Source: Prauserella_A sp040635515 (lineage in GTDB: Bacteria; Actinomycetota; Actinomycetes; Mycobacteriales; Pseudonocardiaceae). From it: DNA of 64,000 nt. The position numbers and the translations under genes are program-made. Every line of letters begins with the position of its first letter. The stretch's first letter is position 1. The stretch is from positions 124,001-188,000 of the forward strand of contig JBEYHY010000007.1 of NCBI GenBank assembly GCA_040635515.1, given 5' to 3'. Shown in pieces: positions 9,824-18,209 of this stretch. Below the pieces are notes generated by a model, which was not told where the DNA came from, did not search any database, and was given only the letters and a program-made list of their open reading frames with translations.

Positions 9824-10275
9824 TGTCCGCGAACAACCGCGTGCCCCTCGACGGGGCGGGAGCGAACGAACTGATGAAGGGTTTCACCACCCGGATGATC
9901 CATTCGCTGCCATCGGCGTGGGATCAGCTGTTCATCGATTTCCGTTCCGTCGGCACCTACGTGGAGTTGTCGGGGCGACTGATCACCGTGCTCGGCGGAG
10001 CGATCGAGTGGACGCCGCCCGGCGACGAGGCCGTGTTCCTGATGAAGCTGCGCGACGCCATGTACCGGCCCTACGAAGGAGTCTGGACGAGCCTCCGCTA
10101 CCACCTCGTGCACCCCGGCCGTTATTCGGTCGAGTACGACTGGAAGAACGAGCCGGACTGGGATCACACCCCGCCTCCCCGGTTCTTCGCCCAGGAATTC
10201 GACATGTATCCGAGGAACGAGGACGACCTGCCCGAGTGGTTCGAGCGGCGCCTCGACGAGGCCGACGCGGAGTAG
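9823..10275 (+). CDS. YezG/DUF600-like immunity protein 2
   Basis: This 150-aa protein is a diverged copy of the preceding one. It keeps WDQLFIDFRSVG, MYRPYEGVWTSLRY, YDWKNEPDW and FDMYPRNEDDLPEWF in the same order and spacing. Its ATG overlaps the previous stop (TGATG at 9821-9825), so the two are translationally coupled. A second immunity paralogue may protect against related toxins of neighbouring strains or against a lost toxin tip; that role is inferred. Confidence 0.7.
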   Translation: MSANNRVPLDGAGANELMKGFTTRMIHSLPSAWDQLFIDFRSVGTYVELSGRLITVLGGAIEWTPPGDEAVFLMKLRDAMYRPYEGVWTSLRYHLVHPGRYSVEYDWKNEPDWDHTPPPRFFAQEFDMYPRNEDDLPEWFERRLDEADAE

Positions 10276-10320
10276 TCACGGTGCCGCGACGCCGGTCGCC
10301 GAGTGAGAGGAATCCCGACG

Positions 10321-11199
10321 ATGAGTCAGCCAGGCGCACCGCTGACCGCGCCGCAGCGGCAGCAGCTCGTGGCGCGTATCGGTCAGGCCGTCGCGGCTGC
10401 CGCTCCCAGGGGCTGGCGGCGGCTCGAAATCGAGTATCGCGCCGCGGGGCGGCACGTCGAGGTCGACCTGGGAGTGACAGGGCAGGACGGCGTCACACGG
10501 CCGGCGCAACCGCCCGCCGCCGCCGTTCGGTTGCTCTCCGACCTGCGCGCCGGCATGTACCAGCGCGGAAGGGGCACCTGGCTGGGCGCGACGCTGACCT
10601 TCGCCCCCGGGCAACCACCGCGCCTGGATGTCGTGCTCGACAACGAGCCGGAATGGCGAAGGCAGCCGCCGCCGATCGGATTCCGCGACGAGCTGCGCTT
10701 CTTCCCGCGAGCGGAGCGGTACCTGCCCGAATGGCTCCTGCTAAGGGCGGACGGAGCACCGGTTGCCGGTGAACCGCCGCGGTTCCCTTCCGCCGGGCCG
10801 TCCGCTGTGGACGAAGGAGTGCCGCGGACACCGAGGGTCTACGACGGGTTCGACGATTCGGGCATGCCGCTGGTCGAGCGGCCCGCGCTGTCGAGGGCCG
10901 AGCGGGAACGGGTGCTCGCCTACCTCGACGCGGCGCCGGTGGTGCTCGCGGCGCGCGGCTACGACACCGATCCGTTCGAGCCGCGCCGGCCCGCGTCGGT
11001 ACCGCTCACCTTTCGCACGGACGGCGCGTGGGTGTGGCCGGGCGCGGTCGCCTACCACCTGAGGGAGCACGAAATCGCGCCGGATCCCGAGCTGCTGACT
11101 CACATCAGGGCGCGTGATTTCGTCGTGCCCGAGGTCGGCGAGCCGGCGAGGGAACTCGCGATCGCCGCCATCACCGGTAGCCCGTCCACAACGGACTGA
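10321..11199 (+). CDS. YezG/DUF600-like immunity protein 3 with extra C-terminal domain
   Basis: In this 292-aa protein the first ~150 residues repeat the family pattern of the two upstream genes (WRRLEIEYRAAG, MYQRGRGTWLGATL, LDNEPEW, LRFFPRAERYLPEWLL). Residues ~165-292 form an additional domain (RERVLAYLDAAPVVLAARG, then FRTDGAWVWPGAVAYHL) that I recall from immunity-like proteins near actinobacterial toxins but cannot name. GAGAGG precedes ATG 10321; an in-frame ATG at 10303 lacks such a site. A short CCCGC/GCGGG hairpin at 11207-11222 follows the stop. Confidence 0.68.
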   Translation: MSQPGAPLTAPQRQQLVARIGQAVAAAAPRGWRRLEIEYRAAGRHVEVDLGVTGQDGVTRPAQPPAAAVRLLSDLRAGMYQRGRGTWLGATLTFAPGQPPRLDVVLDNEPEWRRQPPPIGFRDELRFFPRAERYLPEWLLLRADGAPVAGEPPRFPSAGPSAVDEGVPRTPRVYDGFDDSGMPLVERPALSRAERERVLAYLDAAPVVLAARGYDTDPFEPRRPASVPLTFRTDGAWVWPGAVAYHLREHEIAPDPELLTHIRARDFVVPEVGEPARELAIAAITGSPSTTD

Positions 11200-11233
11200 A
11201 CAGAGCCCCGCCGGTAAGCGGGCCGACGAGGCG

Positions 11234-11626
11234 TCAGAGCAGTCCGCCGGGGTCGGCGGGCACGTCGACCGCGTGTTCCCGCAGCGCAGAGAGAGGAATC
11301 ACCTCGGTGGCCTTCTCGTTGGTCGCGGCGAGTACGACCGGCGGGGCGGCACCCGCTTCGTAGGATTCCAGCCACCGGGAGGCGCCGACACACCATCGGT
11401 CGCCTGGCGTCAAACCGACGAAGCCGTATTCGGGGCGCGCGGTGACCAGATCGTTGCCGACAGCTTGCTGATGGGCGAGGAACTCGGCCGAGACGACCGC
11501 GCACACGGTATGGCTGCCGAGGTCCTCCGGTCCCGTCTTGCAGCATCCGTCGCGGTAGAAGCCGGTGACGGGATCTGTCCCGCAGGGCTCCAGTTCTCCA
11601 CCGAGCACGTTGCGATCGGTTGTCAT
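11234..11626 (-). CDS. DUF2237 family protein
   Basis: The ~130-aa protein starts MTTDRNVLGGELEPCG and contains the conserved DUF2237 sequence CGTDPVTGFYRDGCC followed by GSHTVCAVV and GDRWCVGASRW. The clustered cysteines (CC, C..C) suggest metal binding, but the family has no firm function. The frame is open 18 codons further upstream; the chosen start matches the usual family N-terminus. It is convergent with the immunity genes and co-oriented with the Nudix gene. Confidence 0.82.
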   Translation of the reverse strand: MTTDRNVLGGELEPCGTDPVTGFYRDGCCKTGPEDLGSHTVCAVVSAEFLAHQQAVGNDLVTARPEYGFVGLTPGDRWCVGASRWLESYEAGAAPPVVLAATNEKATEVIPLSALREHAVDVPADPGGLL

Positions 11627-11676
11627 CGTTCCAGCCTGGCACGTACCCGGCGCCGACGGCAGCTCAGGATCGCCGA

Positions 11677-12294
11677 TCATCGCCAGGCGAACACCGGCTG
11701 TTCCAGATGACCGACCTTGGTCGGCCTTCCCCGGAGCACCACCTCGCGGAACTGGTAGAGCACGGCGCCGGTCGGTGCGTGCAGGTAGGTGTCGAGCAGG
11801 GGGAGCTGGATCACCGGCCGGTCGGATTCGGGGATGCTGACGAACCGGGGTTCCACGTCGATGTCGGAGAGCGGGATCCAGAACACTCTCGCCACCTCAT
11901 CGGGGTTGGGGCGCGGTTCCGGTGGCTCTCCTGCCCACACGACGACCGGGGTGATGACATATCCGGACCTGGTCACGTAGTCGTCGAGCCTGCCGAGTAC
12001 GTCGGCCGGACCGAGCCGGATGCCGATCTCCTCGTGCAGTTCCCTGAGCGCGGCCGTGGTCGTGTCCTCGCCGTCGTCGAGCCTGCCACCTGGCAGCGCG
12101 AACTGCCCGGCGTGCGCGCGCAGGGTCGCCACTCGCCGGGTGAGCCAGAAGCCCAGCTCGCCTTCCCTGGCGACGAGTGTGATGGCCACGGCGGCGCGCC
12201 TGCCGGGAGCTTCGGCTGGTGCCGGGGTGAAGGCGCGCAACGCCTCCGCGACGGCGTCGCGGGCAGGGCGGACGTTGCGGGCTCCGTGGAACAT
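11677..12294 (-). CDS. Nudix hydrolase, CoA pyrophosphatase-like
   Basis: The 205-aa protein contains a complete Nudix box (GGRLDDGEDTTTAALRELHEEIGI; G at start, REL..E.G at end) near residues 70-92. The preceding AAVAITLV strand and the LTRRVATLRAHAGQFALPGG segment are characteristic of the CoA pyrophosphatase (NudL/YeaB) subgroup. That reaction splits CoA or acyl-CoA into phosphopantetheine and 3',5'-ADP. Substrate assignment is by motif only. It is divergent from the SDR gene, 29 bp apart. Confidence 0.82.
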   Translation of the reverse strand: MFHGARNVRPARDAVAEALRAFTPAPAEAPGRRAAVAITLVAREGELGFWLTRRVATLRAHAGQFALPGGRLDDGEDTTTAALRELHEEIGIRLGPADVLGRLDDYVTRSGYVITPVVVWAGEPPEPRPNPDEVARVFWIPLSDIDVEPRFVSIPESDRPVIQLPLLDTYLHAPTGAVLYQFREVVLRGRPTKVGHLEQPVFAWR

Positions 12295-12323
12295 TCGACC
12301 ATGGTAGGCGCGATACTTGGCCC

Positions 12324-13055
12324 ATGACCGGACTTGTGATTATCACCGGTGGTGGCAGAGGGATCGGCTCGGCGACGGCCCGCCTGCTCGCCGGCAGGGG
12401 ATGGGATGTGTGCGTCGGGTTCCGGGATGATGAGGTCGCCGCCGGCCGCGTAGCCGAGGCGTGCCGTGCGGCCGGCGCGAAGGCGATCGCCGTGCGGGTG
12501 GATGTATCGGTCGAGTCCGAGGTCGTGGCGCTTTTTGATCGTGCCCAGGACGAACTCGGCCCGGTCAGGGGGCTTGTCAACAATGCGGGCATCGTGGCGC
12601 CGAAGGCCACGGTCGCCGAGCTGACCGGTGAGCGGATCCGGCGGTTGGTCGGCGTGAACGTCATCGGCGCGTTCCTGTGTGCGCGGGAGGCCGTGCGCCG
12701 GATGCCGGAGGGTGCGGCGATCGTCAACGTGTCCTCGCGCGCCGCCGTGCTGGGGGCGGCAGGCGAGTACGTGGATTATGCCGCGTCGAAGGCCGCTGTC
12801 GAGGCGTTGACGACGGGCTTGGCGAAGGAGGTCGCGCCGAGGCGCATCCGGGTCAACGCGGTGCGGCCGGGGCTGATCAGGACGGGGATCCACGCGAGCG
12901 CGGGCAGGCCGGACAGGGTCGCCGAGCTGGCGCCGACCGTGCCTATGGGCAGAGGAGGAACCGCCGAGGAGGTGGCCTGCGCGATCGCCTGGCTACTCTC
13001 GGAGGAGGCTTCCTACGTCACCGGGTCCTTTGTGGACGTCAGCGGAGGCCGCTAG
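12324..13055 (+). CDS. Short-chain dehydrogenase/reductase
   Basis: The 243-aa classical SDR has a GGGRGIG cofactor loop near residue 9, an NNAGIV strand, a VNVSSRA catalytic-serine strand, YVDYAASK (YxxxK) near residue 150 and the IRVNAVRPG C-terminal segment. It probably oxidises or reduces a secondary alcohol/ketone with NAD(P). It ends inside the convergent small Cys-rich gene (4-bp overlap). It lacks the SVYG insertion of the two SDRs at 30.0 and 43.7 kb, so it belongs to a different subgroup. Confidence 0.87.
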   Translation: MTGLVIITGGGRGIGSATARLLAGRGWDVCVGFRDDEVAAGRVAEACRAAGAKAIAVRVDVSVESEVVALFDRAQDELGPVRGLVNNAGIVAPKATVAELTGERIRRLVGVNVIGAFLCAREAVRRMPEGAAIVNVSSRAAVLGAAGEYVDYAASKAAVEALTTGLAKEVAPRRIRVNAVRPGLIRTGIHASAGRPDRVAELAPTVPMGRGGTAEEVACAIAWLLSEEASYVTGSFVDVSGGR

Positions 13056-13315
13056 CGGGCGTTGCCGCCGGTGAACGTCGCGAGCGCGGCAGTGCCGGTG
13101 GCGGTGATTCGAGCGGGAACCCGTTGCCCGGCGGCGCCGGGTCGTGAAGGTTCGACGAATCCGTGCCGGGACAGTAGGTGGGCGCAGCTCTGGTCACAGC
13201 AGGCGAGCCCGTCGAAGAAGAGGTCGGGTTCGGAGCCGCAGGTCATCTCCGCGCGGTCGGCGGCGATGGCGCGCAGGATGGCCAGCGCACGTGGGGGCGG
13301 GAACAGAATGTTCAT
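13052..13315 (-). CDS. Small Cys-containing protein of unknown function
   Basis: The 87-aa protein has a helix (PRALAILRAIAADRAEM), then TCGSEPDLFFDGLACCDQSCAHLL and a C-terminal strand-rich stretch (VPARITATGTAAL) that looks like a winged-helix wing. The four cysteines (C, CC, C) could bind a metal. Similar short proteins are common in actinomycetes, without a known role. It reads away from the 304-bp region that also drives the acyl-CoA operon, so it may be regulated by the palindromes there. Confidence 0.6.
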   Translation of the reverse strand: MNILFPPPRALAILRAIAADRAEMTCGSEPDLFFDGLACCDQSCAHLLSRHGFVEPSRPGAAGQRVPARITATGTAALATFTGGNAR

Positions 13316-13402
13316 GATGTTTCACTCACCAAAACGGTTGATTTGGTAGCGGAAGACTAAGTCGTGCCGCGTGACTCGTCAACGCTCCACTCCTTGACCT
13401 GG

Positions 13403-13447
13403 GTGCAATATAGATGTTTCATGTATTGAAACATGGTGCTATTGCAC
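13403..13447. promoter_or_regulatory. Nested double inverted repeat
   Basis: The outer arms are GTGCAATA (13403-13410) and TATTGCAC (13440-13447). The inner arms are ATGTTTCA (13414-13421) and TGAAACAT (13427-13434) with a 5-bp centre. All four arms are perfect. It lies between the divergent small Cys-protein gene and the acyl-CoA operon and touches the first TetR-like palindrome. It is AT-rich compared with its surroundings. It may be a repressor operator or a cruciform/hairpin. Confidence 0.55.
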
Positions 13448-13466
13448 TCGACCCACTGGTCGAGTG
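13445..13466. promoter_or_regulatory. TetR-type palindrome, distal site
   Basis: The perfect 9-bp arms are CACTCGACC and GGTCGAGTG around a CACT centre. The core CGACCCACTGGTCG at 13449-13462 differs by one base from the core of the promoter-proximal site at 13579-13592. Two matching sites 130 bp apart upstream of a TetR-containing operon suggest binding by the operon's own regulator (19457-20059). Confidence 0.6.
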
Positions 13467-13545
13467 GCGATCACTTGACCCTGCCTTATGTTGGCTGGAA
13501 GCCGAATAACGGCTATATCAAAGAAGAAATGACCGGCTGGCCGTC

Positions 13546-13598
13546 TTGACCGGCGCGGACTTCGCTGCGATTCTGACTCGACCGACTGGTCGGTCGAG
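13546..13598 (+). promoter_or_regulatory. Promoter with overlapping TetR-type operator for the acyl-CoA operon
   Basis: TTGACC at 13546-13551 and GATTCT at 13569-13574 are spaced 17 bp, a plausible actinobacterial promoter. A perfect palindrome at 13577-13598 (arms CTCGACCGAC and GTCGGTCGAG, TG centre) would cover the transcription start. That is the classical arrangement for TetR repression. The leader to GTG 13620 would be about 40 nt with a purine-rich ribosome site. Confidence 0.6.
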
Positions 13599-13619
13599 AC
13601 GGAGAAGGGGTGAGATGTC

Positions 13620-14765
13620 GTGGAGTTCTCCATTCCCGACGAGCTGGCCATGTTCGTCGAATCCGTCCGGCGGTTCCGGGAGAAGGAACTCATGCCGCTC
13701 GAACAGGAATTTCTGCTCGCGGGCAAGTTCGATGCCTCGACACGGACCGCGCTGGAGAACAGGGCGCGCCGGCAGGGTTTCTGGGCGCTCGATGTTCCGG
13801 AGGAGTACGGCGGACAGGGGATGGGTGTGCTCGCTTCGTGCCTGGTCGCGGAGGAGCTGTTCAAGCATCCCGCCATGTTCGAGTTCGGCGGCAGCCCCGA
13901 GCCCGTGCTCTACCACGGCACCGAGGGACAGAAGGCGCGCTTTCTGTATCCCGTGGTCAAGGAGGACCGGCGGTGCTGCTACGCGTTCACCGAGCCAGGC
14001 GGCGGATCGGACGTCGCGGCGTTGCGGACGACAGCTGTCCGCGATGGCGACGATTGGGTCATCAACGGAACGAAGACTTTCATTTCGCATGCCGAGCGGG
14101 CCGACTTCGTCATACTCTTCGCGACGGTTGATCCTGAGAAGGGTGCCAGGGGAGTCACGTGCTTCCTTGTCGAAAGGGGTACTCCGGGATTCGAGCTTTC
14201 CCGCCCCATACCCACCATGGGCGACGATTGGGAACCGCACGAACTGACCTTCACCGACTGTGTCGTGCCGGATGCCAACCGGCTCGGCGAGGTTGGGGGA
14301 GGGTGGAAGCTGGCGACATCGCAGCTCACGCATGGGCGGCTGAAGATCGCCGCTTACCAGTTGGGTATCGCGCAGCGTTGTATCGACATCGCCGTCGAAT
14401 GGGCGAAGAACAGGGTGACCTGGGGAAAGCCGATCGCGACCAGGCAGGCCGTGCAGTGGATGCTCGCCGACTCGGTCACCGAACTCGACGCTGCTCGCAT
14501 GCTGACCTATCGCGCGGCATGGCTTGCCGACGAGGGCGAGGACTGCGAGAACGAGGCGTTTATGGCGAAGTTGTACGCGACCGAAATGGCGCAACGGGTC
14601 ACCGATCGTTGCCTACAGATTCTCGGTGGCCTCGGTTATAGCAAGGAACTTCCGATCCAGAGTTTCTACCGGCAGGTACGGGTCTGGCGGATCGGCCATG
14701 GCACCGCGGAGATCCATCGATGGATGATCGCGCGGAATCTGCTCGGCCTTTCCGCGCGGGACTGA
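13620..14765 (+). CDS. Acyl-CoA dehydrogenase
   Basis: The 381-aa flavoenzyme starts at GTG 13620 (MEFSIPDEL). It shows the family pattern: N-terminal helices, YAFTEPGGGSD flavin-contact strand near residue 121, a middle beta domain and the C-terminal helical domain ending IGHGTAEIHRWMIAR. It introduces an alpha,beta double bond in an acyl-CoA and passes electrons to ETF. It is the first gene of a seven-step acyl-CoA operon under a TetR-type operator, so it likely oxidises the acyl-CoA made by the ligase next to it. The exact chain is unknown. Confidence 0.9.
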   Translation: MEFSIPDELAMFVESVRRFREKELMPLEQEFLLAGKFDASTRTALENRARRQGFWALDVPEEYGGQGMGVLASCLVAEELFKHPAMFEFGGSPEPVLYHGTEGQKARFLYPVVKEDRRCCYAFTEPGGGSDVAALRTTAVRDGDDWVINGTKTFISHAERADFVILFATVDPEKGARGVTCFLVERGTPGFELSRPIPTMGDDWEPHELTFTDCVVPDANRLGEVGGGWKLATSQLTHGRLKIAAYQLGIAQRCIDIAVEWAKNRVTWGKPIATRQAVQWMLADSVTELDAARMLTYRAAWLADEGEDCENEAFMAKLYATEMAQRVTDRCLQILGGLGYSKELPIQSFYRQVRVWRIGHGTAEIHRWMIARNLLGLSARD

Positions 14766-14788
14766 CGGGACCGGAGAGGACGGCGTCA

Positions 14789-16348
14789 ATGGACATCGTG
14801 GGAAACCGCACGCTGCGTGATCTGCTCACGGAACGTGAGCGCCGGTTCAGGGACAAGACATTTCTCGTGTTCGTCGAGAAAGATGGTTCCGCTGTCGAAT
14901 TGACCTATCGCGGCTTCGCCCAGCAGGTGCGCCGAGTCGCAGCGGGTTTCGCCGAACGCGGCATAGGTAAGGGTGACAAAGTCGTCGTCCAGTTGCCGAA
15001 CTGCCCCGAGTTCCTGTTGTGCTGGTTCGGCCTTGCCTGGATCGGTGCGGTCGTCGTCCCAGCCAACAGCGCGTCGACCGCCACCGAGATGCGGCATGTC
15101 GTTTCCTTCTCCGACGCCGTGGCCGTGGTGACGGATGAGGAACACCGTGAGGCACTGGAGTCCGTTGTGGACGGATTGCCCGCTGTGCGCCTCCGGGTTC
15201 TGCTGACCGCGGCACACCACGACTGGTTGCCGTTCGCGGACCTGACCGCGAGCGAGCGGATCCCGCCGGAGGTGCCGCTGACACCCGACGACGTCGCCGA
15301 GTTGCTGTTCACCTCCGGCACGACCGCGCGCCCGAAGGCTGTGATGCTGACGCACGGGAACTGCCTCTATGCGGGCGAACGAGAATGGCGCATCCTCGGG
15401 CTTGTGCCGGAGGACCGATGTCTGACGGCGCTGCCCGCATTCCATGTCAACGCGCAGACGGTCACCATCCTGTCATCGCTCACGGTCGGCGCTACGTGTG
15501 TGCTGCTGGCCGAATACAGCGCGAGCAAATTCTGGGAACACGTCAGGGCAAGGAGGGCAACGGCGCTCTCGCTCGTTGCGATGCAGGTGCGCACCTTGCT
15601 CGCGCAGCCGAGGAAGGACACCGATAAGCGCCACTCGGTGCGCAGGGTTATGTACGCCATCAACGTACTCGACGAGGAGAAGGCGGAGTTCGAAAGCCGC
15701 TACGCCGTCGAGTTGACCAACGGTTACGGGTTGTCGGAGGCGATGACCATCGTGACGATCGCACCTGTTCATGGGGAGCGACGCTGGCCCTCCATCGGCT
15801 TGCCCACGCTCGATCGGCAGGTGCGCATCGTGGACGAGGAGGGCGTTGATGTCGCCAAGGGGAGGGTTGGCGAGATCATCGTGAGCGGTGTCCCGGGGCG
15901 GACCTTGATGGCGGGCTACTACGAGGATCCGAAGGCGACCGCCGACGCGCTCAGGGACGGCTGGCTGTATACGGGGGACAACGGGTACTTCGACGAGCGC
16001 GGCTATGTTCACTTCTTCGACCGCAGGAAGGACGTCATCAAGGTCGCGGGGGAAAACGTGTCGGCGAGCGAGGTCGAGCACGTCCTGTTGACCTGCCCCG
16101 GTGTCGTCGAAGCGGCCGTTGTGTCCGTTGCCCACAGCATCAGGGATGAGGTACCCGTCGCGTTCGTCGTCCTGGATCCCGAAGCGGACCTGACGGCGGA
16201 AGACGTGAAGAGTTACTGCGCCGGCCAGCTGGCCAAGTTCAAGGTCCCCTGGCTCGTCGAGATAGTCGACGGCCTGCCGAAGACGTCCATCGGCAAGATC
16301 GAGAAGAAGGCGTTGCGCGAGATGACCCTCGGCTGGGGGCCGTTGTGA
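14789..16348 (+). CDS. Acyl-CoA synthetase (class I adenylate-forming enzyme)
   Basis: The 519-aa protein carries the ATP loop LLFTSGTTARPKAVMLTHGN, the NGYGLSEA motif, the YTGDNGYFDERG hinge and the C-terminal PKTSIGKIEKKALRE lysine motif. It activates a carboxylic acid to its adenylate and then to the CoA thioester. ATG 14789 follows GGAGAGGA and matches the usual family start. It sits 23 bp after the dehydrogenase and overlaps the following hot-dog gene by 4 bp, consistent with one operon that activates and then oxidises an organic acid. Confidence 0.9.
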   Translation: MDIVGNRTLRDLLTERERRFRDKTFLVFVEKDGSAVELTYRGFAQQVRRVAAGFAERGIGKGDKVVVQLPNCPEFLLCWFGLAWIGAVVVPANSASTATEMRHVVSFSDAVAVVTDEEHREALESVVDGLPAVRLRVLLTAAHHDWLPFADLTASERIPPEVPLTPDDVAELLFTSGTTARPKAVMLTHGNCLYAGEREWRILGLVPEDRCLTALPAFHVNAQTVTILSSLTVGATCVLLAEYSASKFWEHVRARRATALSLVAMQVRTLLAQPRKDTDKRHSVRRVMYAINVLDEEKAEFESRYAVELTNGYGLSEAMTIVTIAPVHGERRWPSIGLPTLDRQVRIVDEEGVDVAKGRVGEIIVSGVPGRTLMAGYYEDPKATADALRDGWLYTGDNGYFDERGYVHFFDRRKDVIKVAGENVSASEVEHVLLTCPGVVEAAVVSVAHSIRDEVPVAFVVLDPEADLTAEDVKSYCAGQLAKFKVPWLVEIVDGLPKTSIGKIEKKALREMTLGWGPL

Positions 16349-16818
16349 TAGGCCTGGAAAAGCATGCCGAGGCGCTGCGAGCCGAACTCGGCAAGGAACG
16401 AGCCGAGCGGCTCGGCGTCCTCTCGGGGAGGGACATCGCCAGGTTCGCCGTGGTGACGGGGCAGCCCGAGCGGCGAGACGTGACGGGCGCGGTACTCGCA
16501 CCGCCGACATTCCTCAGCTCCATCATGGGCTGGGGTGCGGGCGTGCCCGACGACGAACTCGGCGGCGACGGAACCGCGACCGAGGACACGAGGGGACTTC
16601 CGCTCACAGGGGTGCGGCTGATGGGGGCGGGGCAGGAGTTGGAGTTCCACGCGGCTGTACTGGAGGGGACGGTGGTGGTTGCCCACACGAGTCTCGTCGA
16701 TGTGCGGCTGAAGGAAGGACGATCGGGCCCCCTGCTGTTGCTGCGGATCCTCCGGCGCTTCACGACCGATGCAGGCACGCCACTCGTGACCTGCCACGAG
16801 TCTTTCATCGCGAGGTGA
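16345..16818 (+). CDS. MaoC N-terminal-type (FAS1-like) dehydratase subunit
   Basis: The 157-aa hot-dog protein resembles the N-terminal MaoC-like domain (FAS1-like dehydratase): APPTFLSSIMGWG near residue 55, then a GVRLMGAGQELEFHAAV strand pair. Alone, such half-subunits pair with a catalytic MaoC partner to hydrate enoyl-CoA; the partner is the next gene. The GTG start overlaps the ligase stop (GTGA). Confidence 0.75.
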   Translation: MIGLEKHAEALRAELGKERAERLGVLSGRDIARFAVVTGQPERRDVTGAVLAPPTFLSSIMGWGAGVPDDELGGDGTATEDTRGLPLTGVRLMGAGQELEFHAAVLEGTVVVAHTSLVDVRLKEGRSGPLLLLRILRRFTTDAGTPLVTCHESFIAR

Positions 16819-16822
16819 CACG

Positions 16823-17245
16823 ATGACCGACCGGATCACGCCGTACACCGTGAGGACGAGTCACGTCCGGCTCTTCCGGTTCAGCGCGGTGACCTGGAAT
16901 GCCCATCGGATCCACTACGACACCGCCTACGCGCGGTCGGAGGGATACCCGGAGGTGCTCGTCCAGTCGCACCTGCACGGCTGTTTTCTCGCCAATGCCG
17001 TACTCGCCTGGGCGGGGGAGGGCGCTACGTTGCGTGCGTTGCGGTGGACCAACAGGGCGATCGCCGTCGCGGGCGATGTACTGACCGTGACGGGCACCGT
17101 GACCGGAGCCGAGACGGACGGCGCTTTCCGGCTCGTATCGGTTGATTTGGAGGAGCGCAACCAAGACGGCGAGTTGTGCACCCCCGGCCACGCGATCGTC
17201 GCGGTGCCGTCGGTGTCGCCGAGGGAAGTGACGAGCGATGGCTGA
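16823..17245 (+). CDS. MaoC/HTD2-like hot-dog hydratase subunit
   Basis: The 140-aa protein contains FSAVTWNAHRIHYDTAYA followed by EGYPEVLVQSHLHGCFL, the signature of mesaconyl-CoA hydratase/HTD2-type hot-dog enzymes. The His/Asp positions (HRIHYD) probably polarise the water. With the preceding subunit it should hydrate the enoyl-CoA produced by the dehydrogenase. It overlaps the E1 alpha start by 8 bp. Confidence 0.78.
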   Translation: MTDRITPYTVRTSHVRLFRFSAVTWNAHRIHYDTAYARSEGYPEVLVQSHLHGCFLANAVLAWAGEGATLRALRWTNRAIAVAGDVLTVTGTVTGAETDGAFRLVSVDLEERNQDGELCTPGHAIVAVPSVSPREVTSDG

Positions 17246-18209
17246 TGTCGAACTCGTGGAGCGGCTTTACCGGACCATGTCGTTGATCCGGCGGTTCGAA
17301 ACCGCGGCGGGCAAGTTGCTGGCCGAGGGTGAACTGGCCGGATTCCTGCACCTGTCGATCGGACAGGAGGCAGTGGCCGCGGGTGTGTGCGACGTACTGG
17401 GCGCGGAGGACCACATCACGACGACGCACAGGGGACATGGGCACTGCGTCGCCAAGGGCGCGAGAGTCGAGGCGATGTTCGCGGAGATCTTCGGAAGCGG
17501 CAAGGGCTACTGCGGGGGGAGGTCCGGTTCGATGCACGTCGCCGATCCCGACGTCGGAATACTCGGCGCGAACGCCATCGTCGGCGCCTGTGTGCCGATC
17601 GCGCTTGGCGGCGCGCTTTCAGCCTCGACGCTCGGCGGGCGGAGTGTGTCCGTCGCGTTCTTCGGTGAGGGAGCCGTCGCGGAAGGTGTGGTGCACGAGT
17701 CGCTCAACCTGGCGGCGTTATGGCGACTTCCGCTGATCTTCGTCTGTGAGAACAACGGTTACGCCGAGATGACCCCCGTCGATGTGCATCTGCGTGCCGC
17801 GAACGTCGCTGACTACGCCGCCCCACACCGGATTCCCGCTGAGACAGTCGACGGCAACGACGTGCTCGTGGTCAGAGCCGCGGCGGAGAAGGCGGTTGAA
17901 AGGGCGCGAGCGGGAGGTGGCCCGACATTGCTCGAATGCCGCACCTATCGCTGGCACGGCCATTTCGAAGGTGACGCGCAGCGATACCGAGACAAGTCGG
18001 AGGTCGCGGCATGGCGCGAACGCGATCCGCTGACGGTGCTTGCCGCTCGCGCTGAGGAGGCAGGGCTGCCCGCTGATTCGCTCAAAGCGATCGATGAGAA
18101 ATGCGCTGACGAGATCGCTCGCGCCGTCGCTTGGGCCCGTGACCAGCCCCCCGCACAAGCCGAAACGCTGACCGCGCACGTGTACCGCGATCGGACGGGG
18201 GCTGGATGA
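17238..18209 (+). CDS. 2-oxoacid/acetoin dehydrogenase E1 alpha subunit
   Basis: The 323-aa ThDP enzyme subunit has LHLSIGQEAVAAG near residue 37, HRGHGHC, GGRSGSMH and the ThDP/Mg motif GEGAVAEGVVHESLN...ENNGYAEMTP. This is the AcoA/PdhA type, which decarboxylates a 2-oxoacid or cleaves an acetoin-like ketol and loads the product on lipoate. It overlaps E1 beta by 4 bp. An in-frame TTA codon lies at 17718. The substrate may be a product of the acyl-CoA steps encoded just upstream; that link is inferred. Confidence 0.88.
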   Translation: MADVELVERLYRTMSLIRRFETAAGKLLAEGELAGFLHLSIGQEAVAAGVCDVLGAEDHITTTHRGHGHCVAKGARVEAMFAEIFGSGKGYCGGRSGSMHVADPDVGILGANAIVGACVPIALGGALSASTLGGRSVSVAFFGEGAVAEGVVHESLNLAALWRLPLIFVCENNGYAEMTPVDVHLRAANVADYAAPHRIPAETVDGNDVLVVRAAAEKAVERARAGGGPTLLECRTYRWHGHFEGDAQRYRDKSEVAAWRERDPLTVLAARAEEAGLPADSLKAIDEKCADEIARAVAWARDQPPAQAETLTAHVYRDRTGAG

